A stretch of DNA of 64,000 nt from Henricia sp. BOLD:AAB3569 (taxonomy: Eukaryota > Echinodermata > Asteroidea > Spinulosida > Echinasteridae), in assembly GCA_037783545.1 (NCBI GenBank), contig JBBELK010001244.1:124001-188000 (forward strand), in the 5' to 3' direction. The notes below the pieces were generated by a model. It made no database searches and had not been told where the DNA came from. It worked only from the letters and a program-made list of their open reading frames with translations. Positions 23,428 to 34,724 of the stretch are shown in pieces. The translations under genes and the position numbers were made by a program. Positions within the stretch are counted from its first letter, which is position 1; each line of letters begins with the position of its first letter.

Positions 23428-23469
23428 TACACCTTTTTGCAAGCTTTTTTCCCAATAGTGGCCTCACGT

Positions 23470-23815
23470 TCTGACGCCAGCAAAATCCAATCACAGTAAA
23501 ACACGATGCTGGGAGGAAAACAAACAAGCAGTCAGGCAAAAAGTTGGGTTGAAGTGCAAAGCCAATTAGCTTTCCACTCCAATTATTCGTTTTCGAACAT
23601 TTCTAACACGATGTAATTTGGGTTTGACGAGTACGGCATATTCCTTACAATATGCTGCACGCCTCGAAATTCTCACAAAGGGTGCTTGTACATGTACATG
23701 TACGTAGTACAATATAACAGCTTGCTTTGAGAGATCATCTTCACTCACATAATCCGATAGGAAGAGAACAGAACAGATACAACAGAGGGCTGGATTTGAT
23801 AAACACGATCATCGA
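23470..23815 (+). pseudogene. Duplicated promoter/5' region of the fibrinogen-related gene, gene missing
   Basis: Aligns along its length with the upstream region of the fibrinogen-related gene at 24885-25260. Shared blocks include the GGGAGG and GCAGTCAG stretches, AATATAACAGCTTGCTTTGA (against GTATAACAGCTTGCTTTGA) and AGGAAGAGAACAGAACAGAT. After about 23815 the similarity stops, before any coding sequence. It is the relic of a tandemly duplicated paralogue whose coding part is lost or was never copied. Confidence 0.65.
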
Positions 23816-23832
23816 TTCTGGTTATTAGGATC

Positions 23833-24120
23833 TCAGCAAAACAGTGCTGACTGTGACTTCGGTCAACCACCTGACTCGATCGAAAGTTATTACAGCCAAC
23901 AGCCAACAAATGATAAGCTGGTACATGTAAGTTCCGACCGTAGCTAAAACCAATCACATTAAAACACATTACCGGGAGGTACACGAAGATCGAAGCAATC
24001 AGGCAGAAAGATGGGTCGAGTTAAAAGCCTTTTATCTTTCTACTCTAATCCATCTTTCAGCCCGACTGCTTTTTTGTTCCTCTCAGTATCGGGTTTAAGG
24101 TCTATTTTGAGAAAGCTTCT
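23833..24120 (+). repeat. Upstream repeat of the fibrinogen-related locus, copy
   Basis: TCTCAGCAAAACAGTGCTGA and the following ~250 bases recur at 29170-29460, and its second half (AAAACCAATCACATTAAAAC onwards) also at 24870-25030. Contains an internal inverted repeat built on GCAGTC-GCAGAA and its mirror. Non-coding. Confidence 0.75.
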
Positions 24121-24310
24121 TACGGGTCATTCCGTGTCAATCGTAATTAGCATGACCTGCTATGTTTGGACAGCTGTATCTCCAAAAGTAATGCACATAC
24201 AGAGATAAACTTTATCATATTTTAAAGCTCTCGAAATGGCCTTCATTTTATAAACTAACATCAAAATTGTGTCTCGTACCACAAAAAAGTTTTGTAAATT
24301 TATAACCTTT
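24120..24310 (+). repeat. Dispersed repeat family C, copy 1
   Basis: Includes AGCATGACCTGCTATGTTTG and GGCCTTCATTTTATAAACTA. Matches 30180-30500 in inverted orientation. A 14-bp CGTGCTGCGCTCAT repeat follows at 24597-24660. Confidence 0.7.
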
Positions 24311-25153
24311 AACCCTTTCAGCCCCAATGGCGACCGTGCACTGTACCACGCTTGAGCCAATAGTCGCCGAGCGGAGCTTTTTCGAGCGGCTGTATTATTT
24401 TCGTTTGCCGCCCTCTGCTGTTGTATTTTGTTTAGCCTGAAGGTCGTTGCCACCGCTTTAGTTTGGTGTATGATACAATATGGGTCACCATTACGATTTT
24501 TTGAGAAAACGACACGTGAAAAAACCTGCAATAAAATCGAACCTTCTTGCCTAAATTTCAGCATCATGGCTGATCGCGATACAGAGATACTTGTTTGCTC
24601 ATCGTGCTGCGCTCATCGTGCTGCGCTCATCGTGCTGCGCTCATCGTGCTGCGCTCATCAAAAATAATACATTTTTTTGTTAACGCGTCCGTTGAGAAAT
24701 CCCTAGCCACAGAGGCGGTCGGCTCGAGACAAATTGGTGTTGTGAGGCAGTGGCGCGTTACACATTTCTCATAAATTCTTCATGACAAAACTACTAGTTT
24801 AAAGTGTGTTGACTCGTTTTCATTGTTTGCCCTCTTGGTTGACACAATTGGGCTATGTTAAAAAACCAGATCCTGTAGCTAAAACCAATCACATTAAAAC
24901 ACGTTGCCGGGAGGTACACGAAGAAGCAGTCAGTCAGAAGGATTGGTTTGAGTGGAACGCCTTTTATCTTTCCACTCTAATCAATCTTTCTGCTCGACTG
25001 CTTCTGTGTTTCTCTCAGTATTCTTTGTTTAAATGTTAATGCTTTTTAAACGACGTAATTAGGGCTAATTCACCCGTTTTACATGTATGTACAAAGCCCG
25101 CTTCTACACACGAGTCCCGCGCACCACAACATTCTCACAAACAGTGCTTTTAG

Positions 25154-25159
25154 TATATA
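25154..25159 (+). promoter_or_regulatory. TATA-like element of the fibrinogen-related gene
   Basis: TATATA about 150 bases upstream of the preferred start codon, in a block duplicated at 23690-23810 where the equivalent reads AATATAA. Conservation of this block between the two copies favours a core-promoter role. Confidence 0.4.
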
Positions 25160-25306
25160 CGGTATAACAGCTTGCTTTGAGAGATCGTCATCACTCGCAT
25201 CATCGGAAAGGAAGAGAACAGAACAGATTACGGCCAAGGGCTGGATCTGATGAACACACTCATCATACATTTCTCTGCATTTGCCGTTTTCCTTCCTGAC
25301 CTCAAG

Positions 25307-26299
25307 ATGATATTGATCTTAGCAACCCTCTGCTCTTTCTTGGCTCTAGCAAATGGAAAACCTGAAACCACCGGTCCAAGTCATCAAATGACGTCAACTT
25401 TCTATCGGGCAGACAACCAAGCTTTGCAGAATTACGTTTATCTGGAGGTGAAGGTATCTTCTCCTGTCATTTGCGGCCGTGAATGCTCAATGGACTATCA
25501 ATGTGCATCGTTCAACTATTATGCAGAGAGAAAGTTGTGTGAATTAAGCGATACTACAAGAATCCAACACCCGTGTGACTTCGTGCATCTGCCAGGAGCA
25601 GTCTACTTTGATAAAAACTTTGAAACAATTTCCTTCTCGACACGTTATGATGGAAATTTCACCAGCTGTCAGGAGCTGCTAACAGCTGGTCACTATGACA
25701 ATGGCATCTACACCATCTATCCTGCTGGACTGACCAATGGCTTACAGGTCTACTGTGACATGGAGACTGCTGGGGGAGGGTGGATCGTCTTTCAGAGGCG
25801 TCAAGATGGCTCGGTTGACTTCTACCGTACCTGGGATGAATACAAGCATGGCTTTGGCAATCTGTGTGGTGAGTTCTGGCTTGGGAATGAAGCTCTACGC
25901 ATCCTGACTCAGACAGGACAATGGCAGCTGCGAGTGGACTTGTGGGACTGGGAAGGAAACACAGCTTGGGCCGAGTACGGTGAGTTTGCCATCTCAGGCG
26001 ATAAGTATACACTCCACTTTGGCTTATACAATGCTGGCAGTACAGCTGGCAGTGGTATGGACCAACACCAGAATATCAATTTCTCTACCAAGGATCGTGA
26101 TAACGATCTCGCAACAGCAAATTGTGCACAATATTTTCACGGTGCCTGGTGGTTTAAGAATTGCTTCTCGAGTCATCTCAATGGTAAATACGTGCATTAC
26201 GATCAGGATTTTCTGAGTACAGATGGTACAGGCATACGCTGGATGTCTTGGAAAAATGAATCCTTGAAACAATGCACTATGAAAATAAGACAAACTTAG
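25307..26299 (+). CDS. Intronless PAN plus fibrinogen-related domain protein
   Basis: A single uninterrupted frame encodes 330 aa from the Met at 25307. An in-frame Met at 25250 would add 19 aa, but the better signal peptide (MILILATLCSFLALANG) starts at 25307. Residues ~30-107 resemble a PAN/apple domain (VICGRECSMDYQCASFNYY). Residues ~110-328 form a full fibrinogen-related C-terminal domain: SCQELL at the start, YCDMETAGGGWIVFQRRQDG, the Ca-site-type DRDND followed by NCA, and a C-terminal MKIRQT. In ficolins, tachylectins and FREPs this domain binds acetylated sugars, so a secreted recognition lectin is the likely role. The absence of introns in a gene of this class is notable; single-exon retrocopy origin is possible. 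The upstream region is duplicated at 23470-23815. Confidence 0.88.
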   Translation: MILILATLCSFLALANGKPETTGPSHQMTSTFYRADNQALQNYVYLEVKVSSPVICGRECSMDYQCASFNYYAERKLCELSDTTRIQHPCDFVHLPGAVYFDKNFETISFSTRYDGNFTSCQELLTAGHYDNGIYTIYPAGLTNGLQVYCDMETAGGGWIVFQRRQDGSVDFYRTWDEYKHGFGNLCGEFWLGNEALRILTQTGQWQLRVDLWDWEGNTAWAEYGEFAISGDKYTLHFGLYNAGSTAGSGMDQHQNINFSTKDRDNDLATANCAQYFHGAWWFKNCFSSHLNGKYVHYDQDFLSTDGTGIRWMSWKNESLKQCTMKIRQT

Positions 26300-26551
26300 T
26301 CTTTAAGACAGGAATCAGACTTTAAAATGAAGAAAAGAGTCTTATTTTTCTAAATTAGAGGCCCACAGTAACGTTTGCTAATGAAACCTTATACAAATTC
26401 CTGAAACAGAATGGCTGCAGATATTTCAGCTGTGCACGCAGCAGTGTTTCAGAATTTACCTTTCAGATCAATGGCTTTTGCATTTAAACTGTAACAAATA
26501 GTTTTATCTCTCTGTGTGATTAAAGATGCATGATTAAAACCGACCTCACAC

Positions 26552-26633
26552 TATGAGCAACTAACAATGGAAATTGGGCACAAACCATTCACAATGGTGT
26601 GTGCCCAATTTCCATTGTTAGTTGCCCATAGAG
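26552..26633. mobile_element. Short hairpin downstream of the fibrinogen-related gene
   Basis: The ~37-base arms (CTATGAGCAACTAACAATGG and its mirror) surround a few-base loop. Followed at 26690-26910 by the AAGTGG minisatellite also seen at 17900-18120. Too far (250 bases) and too long for a simple terminator; read as a small foldback element. Confidence 0.6.
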
Positions 26634-26689
26634 TCAGTAAAAGTCAGCTCCGTACTTCGTCTAACTTTTGGGAAAACAATCAAAAAAGC

Positions 26690-26915
26690 TTTACAGTCAC
26701 TTCGCCCTGAACCACTTTGCCCTGTCTGAACCACGGCCCGTGCACAAAGTGGTTTTGGGGTGAAAGTGGCATTTTGGCAAAGTGGTGTTGGGGCAAAGTG
26801 GCTTTTGGGCAGTGGCTTTTGGGCAAAGTGGCTTTTGGGCAAAGTGGCTTTTGGGCAAAGTGGTTCAGGCCGAAGTGGTCCAGCTAGTGCGAAGTGGTTT
26901 TTTTCGTCTCATAAT
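26690..26915. repeat. Short AAGTGG tandem repeat, second locus
   Basis: Units built on GGGCAAAGTGGCTTTTGG, related to 17900-18120 and with similar flanking sequence. Confidence 0.8.
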
Positions 26916-27169
26916 ATGAACATTAATTGTTTTACTCATTTCTCAAAGACTATAGCACTTCAGAAGTTACAATGTACCGGTATGTATAAACCTGTGAACA
27001 TTTCTGATTTTCTAAATACCATTCATGTATTCTAACTTGAAGGGGCCTTGGAATAAATGAACTTTTTTCTCATTTACACATGTACATGTAGTACTCATAC
27101 TCGTACTCCAGTACAACGAGTACCACTAAGTACTTGGCCCTAACTCGATTTTCAGTATTTGAAAAAAAA

Positions 27170-29080
27170 ATAAGTACCGATACTCGGCTCGTACTCACAC
27201 CTTCGTACTCCGACTCGTCCCCAAACTCGGCATCTGGTACTCGGTGTACTCAATAAGTACCGATAGTCGGTTCGTACTCACACCTTCGTACTCCGACTCG
27301 TCCCCAAACTCGGCATCTGGTACTCGGTGTACTCAATAAGTACCGATACTCGGCTCGTACTCACACCTTCGCACTCGGACTCGTCCCCGAACTCGGCATC
27401 TGGTACTCGGTGTACTCAATAAGTACCGATACTCGGTTCGTACTCACACCTTCGTACTCCGACTCGTCCCCAAACTCGGCATCTGGTACTCGGTGTACTC
27501 AATAAGTACCGATACTCGGCTCGTACTCACACCTTCGTACTCGGACTCGTCCCTCAACTCGGCATCTGGTACTCGGTGTACTCAATAAGTACCGATACTC
27601 GGCTCGTACTCACACCTTCGTACTCGGACTCGTCCCTAAACTCGGCATCTGGTACTCGGTGTACTCAATAAGTACCGATACTCGGCTCGTACTCACACCT
27701 TCGTACTCGGAATCGTCCCTCAACTCGGCATCTGGTACTCGGTGTACTCAATAAGTACCGATACTCGGCTCGTACTCACACCTTCGTACTCTGACTCGTC
27801 CCTGAACTCGGCATCTGGTACTCGGTGTACTCAATAAGTACCGATACTCGGCTCGTACTCACACCTTCGTACTCGGACTCGTCCCTAAACTCGGCATCTG
27901 GTACTCGGTGTACTCAATAAGTACCGATACTCGGCTCGTACTCACACCTTCGTACTCGGACTCGTCCCCGAACTCGGCATCTGGTACTCGGTGTACTCAA
28001 TAAGTACCGATACTCGGCTCGTACTCACACCTTCGCACTCGGAATCGTCCCCTAACTCGGCATCTGGTACTCGGTGTACTCAATAAGTACCGATACTCGG
28101 CTCGTACTCACACCTTCGTACTCGGACTCGTCCCTCAACTCGGCATCTGGTACTCGGTGTACTCAATAAGTACCGATACTCGGCTCGTACTCACACCTTC
28201 GTACTCGGACTCGTCCCTCAACTCGGCATCTGGTACTCGGTGTACTCAATAAGTACCGATACTCGGCTCGTACTCACACCTTCGTACTCCGACTCGTCCC
28301 TCAACTCGGCATCTGGTACTCGGTGTACTCAATAAGTACCGATACTCGGCTCGTACTCACACCTTCGTACTCGGAATCGTCCCCAAACTCGGCATCTGGT
28401 ACTCGGTGTACTCAATAAGTACCGATACTCGGCTCGTACTCACACCTTCGTACTCTGACTCGTCCCTGAACTCGGCATCTGGTACTCGGTGTACTCAATA
28501 AGTACCGATACTCGGCTCGTACTCACACCTTCGTACTTGGACTCGTCCCTAAACTCGGCATCTGTTACTCGGTGTACTCAATAAGTACCGATACTCGGCT
28601 CATACTCACACCTTCGTACTCCGACTCGTCCCCAAACTCGGCATCTGGTATTCGGTGTACTCAATAAGTACCGATACTCGGCTCGTACTCACACCTTCGT
28701 ACTCGGACTCGTCCCCGAACTCGGCATCTGGTACTCGGTGTACTCAATAAGTACCGATACTCGGCTCGTACTCACACCTTCGCACTCGGAATCGTCCCCT
28801 AACTCGGCATCTGGTACTCGGTGTACTCAATAAGTACCGATACTCGGCTCGTACTCACACCTTCGTACTCGGACTCGTCCCTCAACTCGGCATCTGGTAC
28901 TCGGTGTACTCAATAAGTACCGATACTCGGCTCGTACTCACACCTTCGTACTCGGAATCGTCCCCAAACTCGGCATCTGGTACTCGGTGTACTCAATAAG
29001 TACCGATACTCGGCTCGTACTCACACATTCGTACTCGGACTCGTCCCCAAACTCGGCATCTGGTACTCGGTGTACACAAT
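27170..29080. repeat. 83-bp satellite, about 23 copies
   Basis: Head-to-tail 83-bp units containing CGTACTCACACCTTCGTACT and AAGTACCGATACTCGGCTCG. Most variation sits at one short segment (ACTCGTCCCxxAACTCGG). The units are themselves built from GTACTCG-like submotifs. Confidence 0.97.
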
Positions 29081-29169
29081 TCACATACTCATAACAAACA
29101 ATATATTCTGTATTCAAGAAGTACATTACTCAATTGTCAGTGATTTTGTACTCAATCATCCAAGTACAT

Positions 29170-29470
29170 GTAGTATCTCAGCAAAACAGTGCTGACTGTG
29201 ACTTCGGTCAACCACCCGACTCGAACGTTGTTACAGCCAACAGCCAACAAACTATCAGCTGGTCAGTGACTGTAGCTAAAACCAATCACATTAAAACACG
29301 TTGCCGGGAGGTACATGTACACGAAGAAGCAGTCAGGCAGAAGGATTGGTTTGAGTGGAACGCCTTTTATCTTTCTACTCTAATCAATCTTTCTGCTCGA
29401 CTGCTTCTGTGTTTGTCTCAGTATCTTTGTTTAGGGGTCAATGCTTCTTACACGACGTAATTTGGGCTAA
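29170..29470 (+). repeat. Upstream repeat of the fibrinogen-related locus, downstream copy
   Basis: Matches 23833-24120 and 24870-25030 closely, so the fibrinogen-related gene is flanked on both sides by copies. Contains the same internal inverted repeat. Confidence 0.75.
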
Positions 29471-29479
29471 TTCACCTGC

Positions 29480-30835
29480 ATGGGCCATTCCAGCGTCACT
29501 CGCATTTCACTTTTTTGCACACTTTTACAATCTTATAGTGATGTAGTTTTTAAAATACTTTTGTTATGGCAATACTCAATATATAAGGCATTAACGCATT
29601 GGTATTAAGAAAATTAAACGATACTAAATATGAGCATGACACTGTTCGACAAAACCGTCACTCGCATTTCGTGAAATGGACATGCCAAAAATTGTCTTGG
29701 TTTCAATTTATAAAGTGTCCTCAAACCAAACGTACCGGTACAACAACCAAATGCTTATACATGTACCTATCATACTGAGGTATACATGAGTGTAACAATT
29801 ATCTGCAACAACTAACTGTATTAAAGTTCGAGGGAAAAAGTGCCGTCACTCGCATTTCAGTTTGTCCGTTCATTAAGTTGTCAACAAAATGAAGCTTTTC
29901 CTCCACAATTCTCATCAAGTCTTGGCTGAGTCTTTTCAAACAACCTTTAGAAAACATTTTGAGGGTGCTGAGTGCTCTAAATACTAATTACAATAAACAA
30001 AATGTAAATAACATGCACATACAGTTACATGTTATTTACATGGTACACATGTATGTGCTGTACATGTATATATTTACATGTTATTTACATGTTATTTACA
30101 TGTTATTTACATGTTAGCCAAATCTTTCTGGAAATGTTCCTTACATCTTAAGCTAACAAATAAAACAAATATTACGCATTTTGACAAATACGCATTTTTG
30201 CAAATCAAGGTCAAAGGTTATAAATTTACATAACTTGTTTGTGGTACGAGATTCAATTTTGATGTTATTTTATAAAATGAAGGCCAATGCAAGAGCTTCA
30301 GAATGATGTAAAGTTTATCTCTGTAGGTCCATTACTTTTAGAGATATAACTGTCCAAAGATAGCAGGTCATGCTAATTAGTCAAAAGTTCGTTGACCCTT
30401 ACATGTATCTCAAAAAATTATTGACCAAATGACAAAATGTTATTTCAATCTATGATGGTCAGGTCCAAAACTCGTTGAATTGACATGGAATGACCCATTA
30501 TCAGGATCATTTTCAAACGGCGATCGGGTAAAGAGCAACCAAGGAACTCTGGAAAAATTTCCCAGTGTCCCAAGACTTTTGAGATGCAAGGCACAATACA
30601 GTGCAGCACATAAACAGCTTGAACTCCCATCCCAAGGATGAAGCATACATGTATGTATGCTCAAGAGTGTGCATTCGAGTACTACAGCCGGTGACAAATT
30701 AGCAATAGAGCCGAGTCAATTTTAATGATTTACTATTCGGATATTCTCTCCAAGTGTTCGATCGAATACTGAATATATATTCGTTAAGCCTTATTTATTT
30801 GGTGTAAATTCCCGAATCTGCCTACATGTACTTGT
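29480..30835. other. Gene-free stretch with short repeats
   Basis: CGTCACTCGCATTTC occurs at about 29493, 29658 and 29851. TTACATGTTATT repeats occupy 30015-30115. Positions 30180-30500 are an inverted copy of repeat family C. No gene recognised. Confidence 0.5.
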
Positions 30836-30844
30836 ACCTGGTAT

Positions 30845-30990
30845 GTACCGTACCGTACCGTACCGTACCGTATCGTAGTGTACCTGGTATGTACCGTACC
30901 GTACCGTACCGTACCGTACCGTACCGTACCGTACTGTACCGTACCGTACCGTACCGTACCGTACCGTACCGTAGTGTACATGTACTTGTA
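30845..30990. repeat. TACCG microsatellite
   Basis: Long runs of the pentamer GTACC, interrupted by a GTAGTGTACCTGGTATGT segment. Confidence 0.95.
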
Positions 30991-31057
30991 CGTACCGTAG
31001 TGTAAATTTGGATGCAGCACGATCAATAAAAAAAAAACATTAAGTCAACTACATACA

Positions 31058-31955
31058 TTTGAAGCGCCATTGTTGAAGCGCCATTGTTAAAGCGCCATTG
31101 TTAAAGCGCCATTGTTGAAGCGCCATTGTTGAAGCGCCATCGTTGAAGCGCCATCGTTGAAGCGCCATCGTTGAAGCGCCATTCTTGAAGCGCCATTGTT
31201 GAAGCGCCATCGTTGAAGCGCCATCGTTGAAGCGCCATCGTTGAAGCGCCATCGTTGAAGCGCCATCGTTGAAGCGCCATAGTTGAAGCGCCATAGTTGA
31301 AGCGCCATAGTTAAAGCGCCATTGTAGAAGCGCCATTGTAGAAGCGCCATTGTAGAAGCGCCATTGTAGAAGCGCCATTGTAGAAGCGCCATTGTAGAAG
31401 CGCCATTCTTGAAGCGCCATTCTTGAAGCGCCATTCTTGAAGCGCCATTCTTGAAGCGCCATTGTTGAATTAGCGCCATTCTTGAATTAGCGCCATTCTT
31501 GAATTAGCGCCATTCTTGAATTAGCGCCATTCTTGAAGCGCCATTCTTGAAGCGCATTGTTGAATTAGCGCCATTCTTGAAGCGCCCTTGTTGAAGCGCA
31601 TTGTTGAAGCGCCTTGTTGAAGCGCCATTCTTGAAGCGCCATTGTTAAAGCGCCATTGTTAAAGCGCCATTGTTAAAGCGCCATTGTTGAAGCGCCATTG
31701 TTTAAGCGCCATTGTTTAAGCGCCATTGTTGAAGCGCCATTGTTGAAGCGCCATTGTTTAAGCGCCATTGTTTAAGCGCCATTGTTTAAGCGCCATTGTT
31801 GAAGCGCCATTGTTGAAGCGCCATTGTTGAAGCGCCATTGTTGAAGCGCCATTGTTGAAGCGCCATTGTTTAAGCGCCATTGTTTGAGCGCCATTGTTTA
31901 AGCGCCATTGTTTAAGCGCCATTGTTAAAGCACATTGTTAAAGCACATTGTTAGA
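31058..31955. repeat. 15-bp satellite, roughly 60 copies
   Basis: Tandem GAAGCGCCATTGTT-type 15-mers with local variants (CGTT, TAGA, CTTG, TTTA) that occur in blocks, and occasional units with a TTA insertion. Frames stay open across it because 15 is a multiple of three; not a gene. Confidence 0.97.
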
Positions 31956-33141
31956 CCAACTTCAAAAAAATGTTAATTTAAAAATTTAAAAATTTATTTT
32001 CTCTCCCAATTTACGAATCAACTCATTACTTATCAACCTTTTCAAATATTTGAATACGAAAATCAATATTCTAATATTTCATTTTCGATCAAATATTTGA
32101 ATATTTAATTTTCGATCAAATAAGGCCAAACAAAATTAATGGTGCGTTTACGGTAACGACCTAAAACAAATCCAGGTAGGTAGGTAGGAAAATAATTTTA
32201 TTTTGTCTTTTTTTTTTACACTTCAGTTCATGCATTTGCGTGTTGTTTTGCAATCTTTGAAACTCACAATTAACAATATTAAACATGTTCATGTACAAGT
32301 GTAGAAAATGTTATGTTCGTTGGAAATTATTGCAAATAGTGCTCATTTCAAATTATCAACTTGAAAATTGGCAATAAAAAGTTTGAGGTCGGCAATTTGG
32401 CCTTAAAAATTCCAGGTAGGTCGGGTTACCGTAAACACACCATTTATTTTGTTTGGCCTAATTGAATATTTAAATAATTGCACAGCCCTAACCGGCAAGT
32501 ATTTGTATGGTAAACAAGCAAAGTACATATTATTGATGTTCTTATTGATAATAATAATAACACACACAGTACAAATTTGAAAAATTTAGGCAATTTTCAT
32601 TTTTTAAGCAGTGAAACTTGTACAGTTGCCACCCAAGGGACCGACAAAATGTGGCCAGGATACGCAGGTGGCCTTGATATTGAGGTTTAGTGGGCACATA
32701 CATGGATATTAAAAAATCATAAAACATACACATGTACCACAATGCATGTCTACGTGAATAACAGCTAAAAGTTAAGTGCTGAAAAGAGTTCCTCATTGAA
32801 AAGTTGGAATTTGTTCAGTTTTTAGCATTTTTTCTAGGCTCCCCATGAAATGTCCCACAGCTTGGTTCATTGAAGGAGTTTACTGTGTGGCCAGATTATC
32901 CAGGTTCAACTGCCATAGGATTGTACGTACACAAAGATCCTAGTACCCTGGCCACTTCAGACAGGGGCCACAATATCAAGGTTCTATACCTCCATATATG
33001 TTTGTGTACTGATTTGGGACTAGGCGGGTGGCCACTTTAGGCAGGTGGCCTCTTTAAAAAGGTGGCCTTAACAGCAGGTTTCACTGTATTAATTCATGGT
33101 ATGTTTATGCAGTGTGGATGATACTTGTGATAATTTGTATC
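31956..33141. other. Gene-free AT-rich stretch
   Basis: AT-rich with ATTCGAATATT-type runs and a weakly inverted GGTAGG motif pair at 32170 and 32410. Positions 32600-33080 contain several degenerate GTGGCC blocks. No gene or clear element. Confidence 0.4.
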
Positions 33142-33229
33142 TTAAAGGCACAGGCTCGTCAGCAATGCCCACGCAAAATTGATGCCACGAAATACGCAGC
33201 GCGCATTGCTGACGAGCCTGTGCCTTTAA
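33142..33229. mobile_element. TTAA hairpin element, copy 3 (shortened)
   Basis: 88 bp, TTAA at both ends, both terminal arms present; the central part of the palindrome is deleted. Confidence 0.85.
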
Positions 33230-33429
33230 TTGTTGGATTTGGGTAACACTAAATGTAAAGTATTGTTGTGCACAAATTGTATCTGTTATCAAAGCACTGA
33301 AGACAATTTTACAGTCATCGCTTTTCAAGTGTAAATGTGTACAGCTTGTTGTGAAAATTTACCTACATGTAGGAGTAATGCCTAAAATTAGGGGTCCAAA
33401 AGTGTGACATTTGAAAAATTGATAACAGA

Positions 33430-33567
33430 CCCCTTGCACGGCGGCCATGACAGAGGGCAGTTACATTGTCACAGTGCGTCATGCACGAGTAGGCACTTTA
33501 TGGATCTATTGTCACATCATTTAAATATGAAAACCTGCCCTCGCTGTCATGGCCGCCGTGCAAGGGG
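33430..33567. mobile_element. 138-bp foldback element
   Basis: Left arm CCCCTTGCACGGCGGCCATG and its mirror on the right, ~30-base arms. A partial relative (CTGTCATGGCCGCCATGCA) sits at 36515-36545 and 37660-37725. Confidence 0.75.
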
Positions 33568-33889
33568 TATACTTATTTAAAATTTGAGATACATGAACTT
33601 GTACCAATTTAATATTGTCAAAACAAAGAATTTCAAGTCAGACGTCATGTACGTATGTAAGCCCTCCTGCAAGTCTATAGGACAACGCAACTTTTTAGGA
33701 CAACTTTTTCCTAATAAAATCTTCATATTTTTACCTCTCTAAATTTTGGTGGTTTTTTTTCATTAGATTTTCACTTATTGATGTTTATAAGTCACTTTAA
33801 GGATATTATACATCGTGACATCCAAGTACGGAATCCATTCCCAGCACAGTATAAATGTGTCGGCTATTTACAATGTATCAGACCGTATC

Positions 33890-34023
33890 GAATGGCCGGC
33901 ATTTCGTGGGGCACCTTTTGTTACTTAAACCGTTCAACAACGGAAGCACAATATGTTCAACCGTGCATGTCCTCGAGGAACAAAGAAACTGCCCCACGAA
34001 ATGGCGGCTATTCGATACGGTCT
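33890..34023. mobile_element. Foldback element with CCGTATCGAAT ends, copy 1
   Basis: The ends GACCGTATCGAATGGCC and GGCTATTCGATACGGTC are inverted; inner parts (CCTTTTGTTACTTAAACCGT, ACAAAGAAACTGCCCCACG) recur at 60546-60731. Confidence 0.75.
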
Positions 34024-34221
34024 ATACTCCCAAAAAGGCACATTTAAAAAAAATATATCAATTCTTGATCAAAACAGAAGTTTGTTGAATACAGTGAACT
34101 TGTGGATAACAAGGCACTGATTGACCAATCACTTTGGAATAATTTTTCGGACTATTTCATGATAAACGCCTACATGTACACGTACCAAATGCAGCTTTCA
34201 TACATGTAGTATCTTGTTAAC

Positions 34222-34702
34222 TAAACTCCTCAACAAAAGTTCGGAAAGTCAAGTTTGACTGACGATTTCTCTCTTGTTACTAAATCATTTCGGTATCATT
34301 TGAAAGCCCCGTTATTCCTCTTTACAGTGATGTGTCATTTGTCATGATTAATCAATTGGGGGATGTGCAGTATAGCGGACTACAGGGGTGGGTGGAAAGT
34401 GAAATGTCACAATATTCACTGCTATTGTCATGCAGTGCATTCCCCTTTTGCTTGGAGGATGGGAAAGTGTCAATGCACTTTTTAAAAATAGCAATGCATT
34501 TTGTGACATTTCACTTTACACCCGCCCCCTGTATTCCGCTATACTGCACATCCCCCAATTGATTAATCATAACAAATGACACATCATCGTAAAGAGGAAT
34601 AACAGGGCTTTCCAATAATATAAAATTCAAGGAAGATTATTTTGCAACAAGAGAGGAATCGTCAGTCAAAGTTGACTTTCCGAACTTTTTTTGAGGAGTT
34701 TA
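34222..34702. mobile_element. TA-flanked foldback MITE, copy 2
   Basis: Same family as 12889-13371, flanked by TA. The internal AATCAATTGGGGGATGTGCA is mirrored within the element. Confidence 0.8.
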
Positions 34703-34724
34703 TATTAGGGAGATAACAATGCCA

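Noticed and set aside
24160-24567. 135-codon minus-strand frame
   Set aside because: Overlaps dispersed repeat family C, which recurs inverted at 30180-30500 without the frame being kept.
27170-29080. Possible CRISPR-like array
   Set aside because: Units are contiguous 83-bp repeats with no unique spacers, and the genome is eukaryotic.
31049-31479. Frames of WRFNDGASTMAL repeats
   Set aside because: Product of the 15-bp satellite; no non-repeat protein sequence attached.
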